A stretch of 64,000 nucleotides of DNA from Clostridium sp. AWRP (GCF_004006395.2 NZ_CP029758.2:744001-808000), one strand, 5' to 3'. Positions 17,393-27,475 are shown, counted from the first letter of the stretch. The notes: generated by a model from the sequence alone, not told the origin. Translations and numbers: made by a program.

Positions 17393-18292
17393 ATGACTAA
17401 AGTGAAGGTTAGGGTACCGGCTACTACAGCAAATATGGGGCCGGGATTTGATACTTTAGGTATGGCACTTAAATTATATAATGAAATTGAAGTTGAAGAA
17501 ATAAATGGGAAAAGTGAAATATATAATGGTGGATTAAGGTCAGAAGAGGATTTCAGGGAAAATCTTATATACAAGAGTATAGTAAGTGCTATGGATGAAC
17601 AAGGATATTCTTATAATGGATTTAAAATAAATGTGCTTAAATGTGATATACCTATGTCAAGGGGGCTTGGAAGTAGTTCTGCATGTATAGTCGGTGGTAT
17701 AACAGCGGCAAATGCAATTATGGAAAATAAAATGGATATGGAAGATATAATTGATTTGGCTACAAAAATAGAAGGACATCCTGATAATGTTGTGCCTGCA
17801 GCACTTGGAGGAATGGTAATATCTATAAAAGTGGGTGAGGATATAAAACATTCAAAGGTAAATGTGCCAGATAGATTAAAATTTGTTGCTATGATACCAT
17901 CATTTAAAGTTAGCACAGCTCTTTCTAGGGAAGTTTTACCTAAATCTTATTTAAAAGAGGACTGTATATTTAACACTTCTAGGTCTGCTATGCTTATAAG
18001 TGCTCTTTATAACAATGAATTTGACAAACTTAGAATATGTTTTGAAGATAAAATCCATCAACCTTATAGAAAAAGTTTAATAAGAAATTTTGATGATGTT
18101 TTTAAGAAATCAAAAGACTTAGGCTCTATAGGAGAATTTATAAGTGGTTCAGGATCTACACTTATGGCAGTAGTAGACAAAAATGCAGAGAAATTTGTAA
18201 GTTCCATGAAAAATTTCTTAAATGAACTAGAAGATACTTGGAAAGTTATTTTACTTGATCCAGATTTGCAGGGAGCTAGAGTTTTAAATTAG
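17393..18292 (+). CDS. thrB: homoserine kinase
   Basis: 299-residue GHMP kinase, full length. It phosphorylates homoserine on the threonine branch. Seen: RVPATTANMGPGFDTLGMAL (about 5-24), the ATP-binding motif PMSRGLGSSSACIVGG (about 87-102), GHPDNVVPAALGG (about 129-141) and GSIGEFISGSGSTLMAVV (about 244-261). TTGGAGGAA precedes the ATG. Second gene of the T-box operon. Confidence 0.95.
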   Translation: MTKVKVRVPATTANMGPGFDTLGMALKLYNEIEVEEINGKSEIYNGGLRSEEDFRENLIYKSIVSAMDEQGYSYNGFKINVLKCDIPMSRGLGSSSACIVGGITAANAIMENKMDMEDIIDLATKIEGHPDNVVPAALGGMVISIKVGEDIKHSKVNVPDRLKFVAMIPSFKVSTALSREVLPKSYLKEDCIFNTSRSAMLISALYNNEFDKLRICFEDKIHQPYRKSLIRNFDDVFKKSKDLGSIGEFISGSGSTLMAVVDKNAEKFVSSMKNFLNELEDTWKVILLDPDLQGARVLN

Positions 18293-18445
18293 TCTACTAA
18301 TGGTAATGTAGTTAATTTAAGAATTCAGTGTTGCTTTTATGCCAATTGATTTAATAAATAAAGGAATTTTTAAATTTGTGTAGAATTTTAAAAGTATAAT
18401 CCTTTAATAGTTAAATCAAATTAAATGTACAAAAGAGGTGAAGCA

Positions 18446-18946
18446 ATGCTGGATGTTGAAATAGAATATAAAGATATAAAAATCTCTAATGTGCAAGAAA
18501 AAGATTTAGTGGCTATACAAAAATTGATGAATAAAAAGGATTTTCTAGAGGGAGAAACAAATTTAGAAGATCTAAGAGAGAGATTTTTGGAGAGTTATAT
18601 AAGTCAGTGCGAATTTTTTTTAAAAATAGAAAAGGGCAGTATTTTAATAGGAATATTAAAGGGGAGAATTGAGTTTAAAAGTGAAAATGAACTCTGGATA
18701 TGGTATTTTTATCTATCTGAAATATATAAAAATACAAGCTTAGGGGGCATTTTAATAAAAGAAATAATAGAGTACTTTTCTAGGGAATATGATGTGACTG
18801 AATTTTTTGCGAGAACAATTAAAAATGAAATTGAAAATATGAATATATGGAAAAGTGCTGGGTATAAAACTATTAGAATAGTAAAGAACTTCTATGACAT
18901 AGATGGAAAGCAAATGGACATGATAATTATGAAAAAAATCCAATAA
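18446..18946 (+). CDS. GNAT-like N-acetyltransferase
   Basis: 166 residues after choosing the ATG at 18446, which follows AGAGGTG at ideal spacing; an upstream in-frame ATG at 18425 lies before the ribosome site. The fold looks like GNAT: a long N-terminal region, a central strand LWIWYFYLSEIYKNTSLGGILIKEIIEYF (the acetyl-CoA loop is degenerate, TSLGGIL instead of RGxGxG/A), and a C-terminal MNIWKSAGYKTIRIVKNFYDIDGKQMDMIIMKK typical of the family end. Substrate unknown. Confidence 0.7.
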   Translation: MLDVEIEYKDIKISNVQEKDLVAIQKLMNKKDFLEGETNLEDLRERFLESYISQCEFFLKIEKGSILIGILKGRIEFKSENELWIWYFYLSEIYKNTSLGGILIKEIIEYFSREYDVTEFFARTIKNEIENMNIWKSAGYKTIRIVKNFYDIDGKQMDMIIMKKIQ

Positions 18947-19015
18947 TTAACAGTAATAATTTTTTTATCCCTTAATATTAATATATAGAAATAGTATAAA
19001 ATTAGGGGTGAAAAA

Positions 19016-19738
19016 ATGAAGTACACGCGATATGATTTAAAAAGAGAGAAAAGTACTAAGCCTTTTGTGTTTTTTACATGCATAATACTTGCAGCTGCAT
19101 TTATATTGGGAACTTTTATATTTAAAGTGGTATTTAAAACATCAGGAAATTTAAATGACAATGCGGCCAATACTGTATCTGAAAATAAAGTCAAAAATAC
19201 TTCTAATAAGAGCAGCTCAGCTGTGGATGGTAAATCTACTAAATTTATAGCCGTACAAGGTGGAATTTACAAAGATAAAAATAACGCAGCAGAGGAAAAA
19301 AGTTTGCTAACTAAATATGGATTACCTTTTTCCATACAGGATTCAGATAAGACAAGGGTATTTTTAGGTGTGTTTCAAGAGGATGTTGGAGAGAAAATGA
19401 TGAAATCTCTTACAAACCAAAAAGTAGACAATTCAAAAATGGCATTTACGATAAAGAGGTATGATTTGTGTAATGCTGAAATAGCTGAAATAGTAAATGC
19501 AAACTTAGAGATACTAAATAAACTTTCAGAACAGGATGTAAAATCCATACAAACAGATGAATTGAAAAAATGGTGTTCTTCTTTAAAGAGTGAAAAAACG
19601 GAAAGTGGTAATAATAAATTAGTTTTAAAAGATTTAACGGAATATGTAAGTAAACTTCCTAAAGAAATAACGAAGGATAAAGTTGAAGAAAATTATATTT
19701 ATATATTTAATATATTGAAGAAAATCAAATCAAATTAA
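19016..19738 (+). CDS. membrane-anchored protein with SPOR-like domain
   Basis: 240 residues. One transmembrane segment (about 18-40) follows a positively charged N-terminus, then a low-complexity linker and a SPOR-like repeat (KFIAVQGGIYKDKNNAAEEKSLLTKYGLPFSIQDSDKTRVFLGVF, about 75-120). SPOR domains bind denuded peptidoglycan, so a cell-envelope or septal role is plausible, in keeping with the maf-mre genes downstream. The C-terminal 100 residues are helical and unrecognised. GGGGTG precedes the ATG. Confidence 0.7.
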   Translation: MKYTRYDLKREKSTKPFVFFTCIILAAAFILGTFIFKVVFKTSGNLNDNAANTVSENKVKNTSNKSSSAVDGKSTKFIAVQGGIYKDKNNAAEEKSLLTKYGLPFSIQDSDKTRVFLGVFQEDVGEKMMKSLTNQKVDNSKMAFTIKRYDLCNAEIAEIVNANLEILNKLSEQDVKSIQTDELKKWCSSLKSEKTESGNNKLVLKDLTEYVSKLPKEITKDKVEENYIYIFNILKKIKSN

Positions 19739-19773
19739 TTTTATATTATTAAGGTAATAAGTCATAATATAAG

Positions 19774-19814
19774 GGCAAGTACGGGGATATTTACACCAAT
19801 ACTTGTCATTTTTA
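19774..19814 (+). terminator. intrinsic terminator
   Basis: GGCAAGTA (19774-19781) pairs with TACTTGTC (19800-19807), followed by ATTTTTATG. Confidence 0.65.
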
Positions 19815-19916
19815 TGTTTAATTAAAAAATTTTTTTGAACAATAATATATCTACTTGTTTATGCTTTTATTAAATGATAAACTATATAAGATATAATATT
19901 AAGGTAGGGGATTTTT

Positions 19917-20177
19917 GTGAGAGGGGCTGAAAAAGGTAAGAGCTTTTTATGGTTTCTTATAATTTTAGGAGCTATATGTGGAAGCCTTGTAGGAGATGCT
20001 ATTGGAAATAATTTTAGTTTTTTAAACTTTTTTAAAAATTCTTATTCTGTGGGAATGACTGAACCAGTTATATTAAATCTTAAAGTTGTAGTGTTGACTT
20101 TAGGAATAAAGTTTAGTATAAACATTATGACTATAATTGGTATAATTGTGGCTATAATACTATATAGAAGATATTAG
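19917..20177 (+). CDS. small membrane protein, DUF4321-like
   Basis: 86 residues, GTG start after TAGGGGA. Two hydrophobic segments (about 10-32 and 60-83) separated by a loop containing the short helix NNFSFLNFFKNSYSVG; glycine-rich GAICGSLVGDAIG at the first. This matches the small DUF4321 membrane proteins found just upstream of maf-radC-mreB in clostridia. Function unknown. Confidence 0.7.
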   Translation: MRGAEKGKSFLWFLIILGAICGSLVGDAIGNNFSFLNFFKNSYSVGMTEPVILNLKVVVLTLGIKFSINIMTIIGIIVAIILYRRY

Positions 20178-20188
20178 GAAGTGATGAC

Positions 20189-20767
20189 ATGAAGATTGTA
20201 TTGGCTTCGGCTTCCAGTAGGCGAAAGGAACTTTTAAAGAGATTGACAGGAAATTTTGAAGTTATGGTAAGTGATTTTGATGAAAATTCTGTTAAATTTA
20301 ATGGAAATTGTGGTTCTTATGTTATGGAGCTAGCTAAAGGTAAAGCTAAAAATGTGTCTTCAAAGTTGAAAGACAGTAGTTCTATAATAATAGGATGTGA
20401 TACAATAGTATCTTTTAAAGAAAAGATACTTGGAAAACCAGGTAGTATAGAGGAAGGTTTTCATATGCTGAAGTCCTTAAGCGGAAATGAGCATAAGGTA
20501 TATTCAGGTATAGCAATTATAGATAAATCTTCAAATAAAATAATTAAGGACTTTGTGTGTACTCGTGTAATATTTTCTAAAATAGACGATAAACGCATAA
20601 AGGAGTATTTAAAAACAGGAGAATATAAAGATAAAGCAGGTGCCTATGGCATTCAAGGTCGTGGAGGAATTTTTGTAAGAGAAATCCATGGATGTTATTA
20701 TAATGTAGTAGGATTACCTTTAAATAAGTTGTATAATATGTTAAGTGAGATGGGGTTAAATCTATAA
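20189..20767 (+). CDS. maf: Maf-family nucleotide pyrophosphatase
   Basis: 192 residues, family length. Seen: N-terminal LASASSRRKELLKR (about 4-17), SDFDENSV (about 29-36), GCDTIVSFKEKILGKP (about 71-86) with the catalytic aspartate, and DKAGAYGIQGRGG (about 151-163). Hydrolyses non-canonical or modified NTPs and is linked to septum regulation. It begins the maf-radC-mreBCD-pbp2 operon and is 11 bp from the upstream small membrane protein gene. Confidence 0.93.
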   Translation: MKIVLASASSRRKELLKRLTGNFEVMVSDFDENSVKFNGNCGSYVMELAKGKAKNVSSKLKDSSSIIIGCDTIVSFKEKILGKPGSIEEGFHMLKSLSGNEHKVYSGIAIIDKSSNKIIKDFVCTRVIFSKIDDKRIKEYLKTGEYKDKAGAYGIQGRGGIFVREIHGCYYNVVGLPLNKLYNMLSEMGLNL

Positions 20768-20781
20768 TAAGGAGTTTTTAA

Positions 20782-21474
20782 ATGAATGAATTAGTAAAAA
20801 TTATGGATTTACCACAAAATGAAAGACCTAGGGAGAGGTTATTCAGATATGGTCCAGAAGTTCTTTCTAATTCAGAACTTTTGGCAATAATACTTGGTTC
20901 AGGTACAAAAAAAGAAAATATAATATCTTTAAGCAGCAGGATTATAAAAGACAATGGAGGACTAAATGGAATTTTTAATTCTAATTTAGAAGATCTTATG
21001 AATATTAGGGGCATTGGAAAGGCAAAATCTGCTAAAATATTTGCTGTGGTGGAATTGGCAAAGAGATTCAAATCCTATAGGGATGGTGATGATTATAAGA
21101 TATGCAATCCAGGAGATGCAGCGATGCTTGTCATGGAAGAAATGAAGGGATTGAAGCAGGAATATTTTAAAGTTATTATGTTGAATACAAAAAATATAGT
21201 TATAGGCATTAGAGATGTATTTATAGGAAGTTTAAATTCTGCACTTGTACATCCAAGAGAAGTATTTTACTATGCTATAAAGAAAAATAGTGCATCTATA
21301 ATTGTGTGCCATAACCATCCTTCAGGAGATCCATCACCTAGTAATGAGGATATAAATATAACACATAGATTAAAAGAATGCGGTGAACTTTTAGGCATAC
21401 AGCTATTAGATCATCTTATAATAGGAAACGAAATATATGTTAGTTTAAAACAAAAAGGAATTTTGGAATATTGA
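20782..21474 (+). CDS. radC: RadC-family JAB-domain protein
   Basis: 230 residues. An N-terminal helix-hairpin-helix region (LMNIRGIGKAKSAKI, about 73-87) is followed by a JAB/MPN metal site with HNHPSGDPSPSNED (about 175-188). The role is unsettled despite the historical DNA-repair name. Starts 14 bp after maf with AAGGAG upstream; the fixed linkage with mreB suggests expression with cell-shape genes. Confidence 0.93.
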   Translation: MNELVKIMDLPQNERPRERLFRYGPEVLSNSELLAIILGSGTKKENIISLSSRIIKDNGGLNGIFNSNLEDLMNIRGIGKAKSAKIFAVVELAKRFKSYRDGDDYKICNPGDAAMLVMEEMKGLKQEYFKVIMLNTKNIVIGIRDVFIGSLNSALVHPREVFYYAIKKNSASIIVCHNHPSGDPSPSNEDINITHRLKECGELLGIQLLDHLIIGNEIYVSLKQKGILEY

Positions 21475-21488
21475 AAGGAGTAATATAA

Positions 21489-22499
21489 ATGGGATTTTTT
21501 GGAATGTCAAGAGACATGGGAATTGATTTAGGAACAGCTAATACACTCATATATGTTAAAGGAAAGGGAATAGTACTTAGAGAGCCTTCTGTAGTTGCTA
21601 TAAACAATGATGTAAAGAAGGTAATGGCAATAGGTAATGAAGCAAAAGAAATGATAGGAAGAACTCCTGGTAATATTGTGGCTATAAGACCACTAAAAGA
21701 TGGTGTTATTGCTGATTTTGATGTTACTCATACTATGCTTAGAAAATTTATAGAAAAAGTAAGCCCTAAGTCAGCATTTACTAGTCCTAGGATATTTGTA
21801 TGTTTTCCATCTGGAGTTACTGAAGTTGAAAAAAGGGCAATAGAAGAGGCAACAAAACATGCAGGCGCAAGGGACGTGCTTTTAATGGAAGAACCTATGG
21901 CAGCTGCTATTGGTGCAGGACTTCCAGTAAATGAACCAACAGGAAGTATGATTGTAGATATAGGCGGAGGTACTACAGAAGTAGCTATAATATCACTTGG
22001 AGGAATTGTTACAAGTAAATCTTTAAGAATTGCTGGTGATGAGTTAGACCAGGCTATAATAGGTTACATAAAGAAAGAATACAATTTAATGATAGGTGAA
22101 AGAACTGCGGAAAATGTAAAAATTGAATTAGGTTCAGCTTTTGATATAGGTGAAGAAAATTCCATGGAGATAAGAGGAAGAGACTTAATATCAGGGTTAC
22201 CTAAGGTTATAAATATAACAGAAGGTGAAATAAGAGAAGCTCTTAAGGAACCTGTAGTAGCAATAATTGATGCTATAAAAACTACCCTTGAAAAGACACC
22301 ACCAGAACTTGCATCAGATATAATGGACAAAGGAATTATGCTTGCAGGTGGAGGAGCGATGCTTAGAGGATTGGATCAGTTGATAAATCAAGAAACACAT
22401 ATGCCTGTTCATATAGCTGAATCACCTCTTGATTGTGTTGCACTAGGCGCTGGAAAAGCCCTTGATACTATTGATAAAATAGTAGCTAGTAGAAAATAG
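21489..22499 (+). CDS. mreB: rod shape-determining protein MreB
   Basis: 336-residue actin-like ATPase. Seen: phosphate-1 motif DMGIDLGTANTLIY (about 9-22), MEEPMAAAIGAGLP (about 137-150), phosphate-2 IVDIGGGTTEVAIISLGG (about 159-176) and the adenosine motif GIMLAGGGAMLRGLD (about 284-298). Polymerises under the membrane to guide lateral wall synthesis by RodA and PBP2, both encoded in this window. Starts with AAAGGAG upstream, 14 bp after radC. Confidence 0.96.
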   Translation: MGFFGMSRDMGIDLGTANTLIYVKGKGIVLREPSVVAINNDVKKVMAIGNEAKEMIGRTPGNIVAIRPLKDGVIADFDVTHTMLRKFIEKVSPKSAFTSPRIFVCFPSGVTEVEKRAIEEATKHAGARDVLLMEEPMAAAIGAGLPVNEPTGSMIVDIGGGTTEVAIISLGGIVTSKSLRIAGDELDQAIIGYIKKEYNLMIGERTAENVKIELGSAFDIGEENSMEIRGRDLISGLPKVINITEGEIREALKEPVVAIIDAIKTTLEKTPPELASDIMDKGIMLAGGGAMLRGLDQLINQETHMPVHIAESPLDCVALGAGKALDTIDKIVASRK

Positions 22500-22508
22500 T
22501 GATGTATT

Positions 22509-23372
22509 ATGAGATTTTTGAGAAATAAACTCGTTTTAGCTATAATAGTACTTTCAATTATTTTTTTAGCTTTGATTTCTTTTAGTATCAAGGGTAATAG
22601 CAATTCAATTGTAAGAAATGGCATAGGTGTTACTTTTAATTCTTTTCAAGGAGGATTATATAAGGTCAACAATAGTATAAAAAATTCTCTGAGTTTTATA
22701 ATAAACTTTTCTAGGGTAAAAAGTGAAAATGAAGAATTGAAGAAGGAAAATAGTTCGTTAAAAAATAAATTAGTAGAATATAATTCACTTAAAAATGATA
22801 ATTCTCAGCTAAGAAAAGAGCTGAATTTTAAAAGCCAAAAATCGGAATATGATTATATAGGCTGTGATGTAATAGGTAGAAGTAGTGATGGAATCTTAAA
22901 TGAATTTGCAATAAATAGAGGCAGTAAGGACGGTATAAAAAAGCAGATGGTTGCGGTTACTGCAGATGGTTTGGTAGGACAGGTTGTCCATGTGGAAAGT
23001 AATTGGTCCATAGTACAGTCTCTGGCTAATGAAAATTTAGCAGTAGGTGGAACTATTGAAGGTGCTGAATCAGATGCAAATGATGTGACAAATAGTGGTA
23101 TGGTAAAAGGATACAGTGATGGTAATAATCAATTTTTAGCAAAGTTATATTATCTTCCACAGGACTCTACTATAAAAAAGGGAGATGTTATTTTAACATC
23201 AGGAATTAATAATTCATACCCTAGAGGAATAAGAATTGGAACTGTAATAAGTGTAGAGGATGATAAGGGAAAAGTAATGAAAAATGCTTTGATAAAACCT
23301 TATGTGAATTTTGATAAGCTTCAGGAACTACTTATTGTAGTGCCTCAAGACAAAATGGATATAAAATACTAG
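22509..23372 (+). CDS. mreC: rod shape-determining protein MreC
   Basis: 287 residues: N-terminal transmembrane helix (about 8-27), a coiled-coil (about 65-110, SENEELKKENSSLKNKLVEYNSLK), then the two beta-barrel domains with GCDVIGRSSDGILNEFAINRG (about 117-137) and RGIRIGTVISVEDDKG (about 239-254). Extracytoplasmic scaffold of the elongasome. Nine bases after mreB, so translationally coupled. Confidence 0.94.
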   Translation: MRFLRNKLVLAIIVLSIIFLALISFSIKGNSNSIVRNGIGVTFNSFQGGLYKVNNSIKNSLSFIINFSRVKSENEELKKENSSLKNKLVEYNSLKNDNSQLRKELNFKSQKSEYDYIGCDVIGRSSDGILNEFAINRGSKDGIKKQMVAVTADGLVGQVVHVESNWSIVQSLANENLAVGGTIEGAESDANDVTNSGMVKGYSDGNNQFLAKLYYLPQDSTIKKGDVILTSGINNSYPRGIRIGTVISVEDDKGKVMKNALIKPYVNFDKLQELLIVVPQDKMDIKY

Positions 23373-23384
23373 GGTGGATGTAAA

Positions 23385-23876
23385 ATGAAAAAATTATTAG
23401 TATTAGTTTTACTATCAGTTCTGCTATTTATTTTGGATAATGCACTGATGCCTTTTTTTGCGGTAAAGAGTTTTTATCCAGGGTTACTTATAATATTTGT
23501 AATTTGCTATTCCATTGTAAATGGAACGTGGGAAGGTATGTGGCTTGGAGTATTTGCAGGTTTACTTCAGGATATATACTTTTCATATGGTTTTGGAATA
23601 AACTCGTTTACAAATATGATAGTATGTGTAATTGCAGGTATTGTAGGAAATAGTATATTTAGAAAAAGAAGACTTATTCCTGTTATTTCTTGTTTTTTAC
23701 TTGTTTTGTTTAAGGGATTGTTAATAATGGGTATTTTATACTTATGTGGAGTGTATGTGAATATAAAAAATGTATTTTTCACAGGAATTTATGATATGAT
23801 TTTGTGTATCTTTATGTATAAGCCAATATATAATCTTTGCAATAAAGATTATATGGAAGCTAAGTGGAAATTTTAA
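23385..23876 (+). CDS. mreD: rod shape-determining protein MreD
   Basis: 163-residue, highly hydrophobic protein with about five transmembrane segments and conserved GMWLGVFAGLLQDIYFSYGFGINSF (about 50-74). Membrane partner of MreC in the elongasome. Starts 12 bp after mreC with GGTGGATG upstream. Confidence 0.92.
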   Translation: MKKLLVLVLLSVLLFILDNALMPFFAVKSFYPGLLIIFVICYSIVNGTWEGMWLGVFAGLLQDIYFSYGFGINSFTNMIVCVIAGIVGNSIFRKRRLIPVISCFLLVLFKGLLIMGILYLCGVYVNIKNVFFTGIYDMILCIFMYKPIYNLCNKDYMEAKWKF

Positions 23877-23894
23877 AGGTGGAGATGATATTTT

Positions 23895-26594
23895 TTGAAA
23901 GAGAAGAAGCATTCTAATATTACAAGATATACTGTACTAGCAGTTATTATGGTAGCTATTTTTGCAACTATTACTGGAAGACTTCTCTTTCTTCAAGTAG
24001 TAAAGGGGCAAGAGTATAAAGAGCAGTCCAATAATAAATCTTTGACAGAAATACAGGAAGCGGCTCCAAGAGGAAAAATTTTGGACAAGAATGGGAATGT
24101 TTTAGCTAAGAGCATTCAAAGTTATGTGCTTATATATAATCAAACAGATGAAAATGATAAGACTTTTTTCCCTACTATGAGTAAAGTATTTAAGATACTA
24201 GATGAAAGTGGGGAAAGTCAGAAGGATGATTTTGAACTTAAGATAAATCCTTATAGGTTTGAATTTAGAAGTGATGATGAAGAAACTAGAAAGGATCTTG
24301 AAATTAAGTTTAAAAGAGATAGAGGATTAAACGATGAAATAGAAAAGAAAATTAAAAGAAAAAATAAAAATATATCTGAAAATGATTTGAAGAGTTTAGT
24401 AAATAAAGAATTACTGAAAATAACTCCAGAGGATACTTTCAAAAAACTTATTGCCAAGTACAAAATAAGTAGTGCATATTCTTTGGAAGATCAGAGAAGA
24501 TATATGATTATTAAGGATACTTTAAAAATGCAGAGTTATTCTGGGTATAAACCTGTAACAGTTGCAAGTAATATAAAGAAGGATACTGCCTTTAAATTTT
24601 TACAAATGTCAAATGAACTCCCAGGAATAGATGTGGATACCCAGCCTATAAGATATTATCCTAATAAGGAGCTAGGGTCTAGTTTTATAGGATACATATC
24701 TAAAATATCTTCTGACTATGATAAATACAAGGAAAAAGGTTACGATGTAAGTAGTGATTATGTAGGTCAGGCAGGCATAGAAGGTGCACTTGAAGATAGA
24801 TTGAAAGGGTCAAAGGGAGGAAAAATAGTAAAGCTGAATAAAAATGGAAAAATAGTTCAAGAATTGGGCAAAAAAGACTCTTACCCAGGTGAAACAGTTC
24901 AGTTAACAGTGGATTCCAAGGTTCAAAAAGCAGCAGAAGATTCATTGGATGCTACTATGGCAAAGCTAAGAGCTAATCCTTATGGTCAGAATAGATCTGA
25001 TACTACCAATGCAACTAGAGGGGCAGCAGTAGCAATTGATGTGAATACGGGAGCAATAATTGCAATGGCAAGCAGGCCTGGTTATGATCCAAATATGTTC
25101 GCACAACCTGGTATGATATCTCAAGATTTATATAGGCAATATTTCAGCCCAGATTTAGGAGTTCTTGGAAAGGAATATATAGAGAAGAGAAATATAACTT
25201 CAAATTTTCCAGGGGAGACAGAGGATCAAGTGCTAAACACGTTATTCCCACTTGATACAAGTATAAAAAATAACACTACTATAAGACAAGATGTTTATGA
25301 CATATTTCCAAAACCGTTTTATAATTATGCTACTCAGTCTTTAATACCTCCGGGTTCTACATTCAAACCAATGACTGCTATTGCAGGCCTTGAAAGTGGA
25401 GTAATAAATCCAGGCTTTTGTGTAGATGATGAAGGACAGTTTGATCAGGGTGGTAAGATTGTAAAGTTTATATTGGATGGTAGAAATGGAGTAGTGGATT
25501 TAGCTGCTGCCATACAGAAATCCAGTAACCCTTATTTTATGACTGTAGGCAAGCGCATCCGCGAGGCTCTTGGAGACGATGGACTTGCTAAATATGCATG
25601 GAAGTTTGGACTTGGCGTTTCCGTAAATAGTGATGTAAAAGCATTCACCGGCATAGAAATTCCAGAAAAATTTGGGCAAGTATATAATACAGTATCAAAT
25701 AAAAATACTTATGCCAGCACTTATTTATGGCAAACTATGGCTGACCTTAAAGACGGTCAGGATGATAAAGGTCATAAGCTAGTTTCAATTAATCTATATG
25801 ATAATAGCAGTGATTCAAGCAAGGTAAAGCAAATTAAGAATGATATCAAAACTTTGATAAAGAATTCTGTAAAAAATGGAAAGAGTGCTTTTGATAAAGA
25901 AAAATACAAAGAATTATTTTCTGAACTTGTAAAGGAAGATCCTAATAACAAAAAGGATATAAGTGATGAGAAAATGAATGATTTGATTGATGTCATATAT
26001 AGCATAACTGTTTCAGATGCAAATGCTCAGTTAAAGGTACCGGCTAATATAGAAAATGCTGCTATAGGACAGGGACTTAACCAATTTACTCCTGTTCAGA
26101 TGGCAAATTATATTGCTACCCTGGTGAATGGTGGAACTAGATATAAAGTACATTTGGTAGATAAATATTTAAATCCTAATGGAGGAGTTATTGAGCAGGT
26201 TAAACCAGAAGTTATACAGAAAACTGGAATTAAGCCTGAAACTATAGCTGCTATTAAAGCAGGAATGGGTGCAGTTAATGAGAAAGGTGGTACAGGGTCA
26301 CAAGTATTTGGCGGATTCCCAATAAGTACAGGAGGAAAGACAGGTACTGCAAGTTTGGGAAATCAAGATCAAATAGGAAGAACTGACTATTCTGAATATG
26401 TTGCATTTGCACCTCTTGATAAACCAGAAATAGCTGTATATGCAGTCATATTTGATGGTGGTCAAGGAGCAAGTGGTGCAGCTTATGTAGCAAGAGATAT
26501 TCTTTCAGCATATTTTACTGAAACAGGCCGTATAACTACTAGTACGTCTACTGGTACGTCTACTAGTACAAGTACTCAACAAAACAGTAATTAA
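23895..26594 (+). CDS. penicillin-binding protein 2 (elongation transpeptidase)
   Basis: 899-residue class B PBP; TTG start at 23895, preceded by GGTGGAG. Transmembrane segment at about 10-30, pedestal domain, then the transpeptidase with SxxK motif GSTFKPMTA (Ser about 487), SSNPYF (about 544) and KTGTA (about 815). It cross-links lateral-wall peptidoglycan with RodA. A lysine-rich insert (about 615-705) makes it longer than the usual PBP2, as in other clostridia. The C-terminus is a Ser/Thr-Gly low-complexity tail (TSTGTSTSTSTQQNSN). Last gene of the mre operon. Confidence 0.92.
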   Translation: MKEKKHSNITRYTVLAVIMVAIFATITGRLLFLQVVKGQEYKEQSNNKSLTEIQEAAPRGKILDKNGNVLAKSIQSYVLIYNQTDENDKTFFPTMSKVFKILDESGESQKDDFELKINPYRFEFRSDDEETRKDLEIKFKRDRGLNDEIEKKIKRKNKNISENDLKSLVNKELLKITPEDTFKKLIAKYKISSAYSLEDQRRYMIIKDTLKMQSYSGYKPVTVASNIKKDTAFKFLQMSNELPGIDVDTQPIRYYPNKELGSSFIGYISKISSDYDKYKEKGYDVSSDYVGQAGIEGALEDRLKGSKGGKIVKLNKNGKIVQELGKKDSYPGETVQLTVDSKVQKAAEDSLDATMAKLRANPYGQNRSDTTNATRGAAVAIDVNTGAIIAMASRPGYDPNMFAQPGMISQDLYRQYFSPDLGVLGKEYIEKRNITSNFPGETEDQVLNTLFPLDTSIKNNTTIRQDVYDIFPKPFYNYATQSLIPPGSTFKPMTAIAGLESGVINPGFCVDDEGQFDQGGKIVKFILDGRNGVVDLAAAIQKSSNPYFMTVGKRIREALGDDGLAKYAWKFGLGVSVNSDVKAFTGIEIPEKFGQVYNTVSNKNTYASTYLWQTMADLKDGQDDKGHKLVSINLYDNSSDSSKVKQIKNDIKTLIKNSVKNGKSAFDKEKYKELFSELVKEDPNNKKDISDEKMNDLIDVIYSITVSDANAQLKVPANIENAAIGQGLNQFTPVQMANYIATLVNGGTRYKVHLVDKYLNPNGGVIEQVKPEVIQKTGIKPETIAAIKAGMGAVNEKGGTGSQVFGGFPISTGGKTGTASLGNQDQIGRTDYSEYVAFAPLDKPEIAVYAVIFDGGQGASGAAYVARDILSAYFTETGRITTSTSTGTSTSTSTQQNSN

Positions 26595-26598
26595 AATA

Positions 26599-26699
26599 AA
26601 GGGGCTGTTGTACTAAGAATAAATACTACAATATACTGGTTTATTATTAATCTTTAAAACAATATGTTGTATGTAAATTTCTTAATGCGGCAGTCCCTT
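26599..26699 (+). other. long-range hairpin element between pbp2 and minC
   Basis: AAGGGGCTG (26599-26607) can pair with CAGTCCCTT (26691-26699) around an 80-nt AT-rich interior; the 3' arm reads TTAATGCGGCAGTCCCTT. A similar outer stem with different bases flanks minC on its other side (27491-27571). The function is unknown; it could act as a terminator-like structure for the mre operon. Confidence 0.4.
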
Positions 26700-26842
26700 A
26701 TATGATAATAATTTTAATTAGAATTTAGCTTAAATAAGAATTTCCAGAACAAGTATTATATTAAAAAATAAAGTTGGAAATTAAGAAGGATTTACGTAAA
26801 GGGTGTTGAAATAGTATATGAGGTGACTTATGGAGGCTAATT

Positions 26843-27475
26843 ATGAGGAATAATAATATAGTAATTAAGGGTAATAGAGATGGAATAAATATAATTATAA
26901 ATAATAATGGCTTTAAAGATTTTGACGAAATGCTTGAAAGCTTAATCAAAAGGCTTTCAACTGGAAAGATGTTTTATAAGGGATGCACTCTGAAAATAAC
27001 AACAGAATTAAAAAGTGTAAATGAAAAGCAATTTAATAAACTTAAAAATATATTGTTTGAAAAATTTCTCATAAAGGATTGTATATTTGAGGACAGCAGT
27101 GAAAAGCCAAGCAAAGTATTTTCAGGAATTTACGAAGGAAGAACTAAATTTTTACATAGAACGGTTAGAAGTGGTCAAATAGTAAATTATTCGGGAAATA
27201 TAGTTGTAATTGGAGATGTAAATGCAGGTTCTGAAATATATGCAGGGGGTAACATAATAGTTTTTGGATCACTTCATGGATATGCCCATGCTGGATTTGG
27301 GGGAAATTCAAAAGCTATAGTTGCTTCAATTTGTTTGCAGCCGGAAATGCTTCAAATTGCAGACATAGTTACCAGGTCACCAGAGGATAATATTAAACCC
27401 CAGTATCCAGAAGTAGCTAAGGTTAGGGAAAATATAATAATAGTAGAACCCTATTTGCCAAATAAGTTTATTTGA
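26843..27475 (+). CDS. minC: septum site-determining protein MinC
   Basis: 210 residues. The N-terminal FtsZ-interacting domain (1-95) is followed by the C-terminal right-handed beta-helix dimer domain with GDVNAGSEIYAGGNIIVFGSLHG (124-146) and AHAGFGGN, the MinD-binding face. Inhibits FtsZ assembly away from midcell. ATG at 26843 follows GGAGG. A 281-bp gap containing a hairpin separates it from minD, unusually long for a min operon. Confidence 0.93.
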   Translation: MRNNNIVIKGNRDGINIIINNNGFKDFDEMLESLIKRLSTGKMFYKGCTLKITTELKSVNEKQFNKLKNILFEKFLIKDCIFEDSSEKPSKVFSGIYEGRTKFLHRTVRSGQIVNYSGNIVVIGDVNAGSEIYAGGNIIVFGSLHGYAHAGFGGNSKAIVASICLQPEMLQIADIVTRSPEDNIKPQYPEVAKVRENIIIVEPYLPNKFI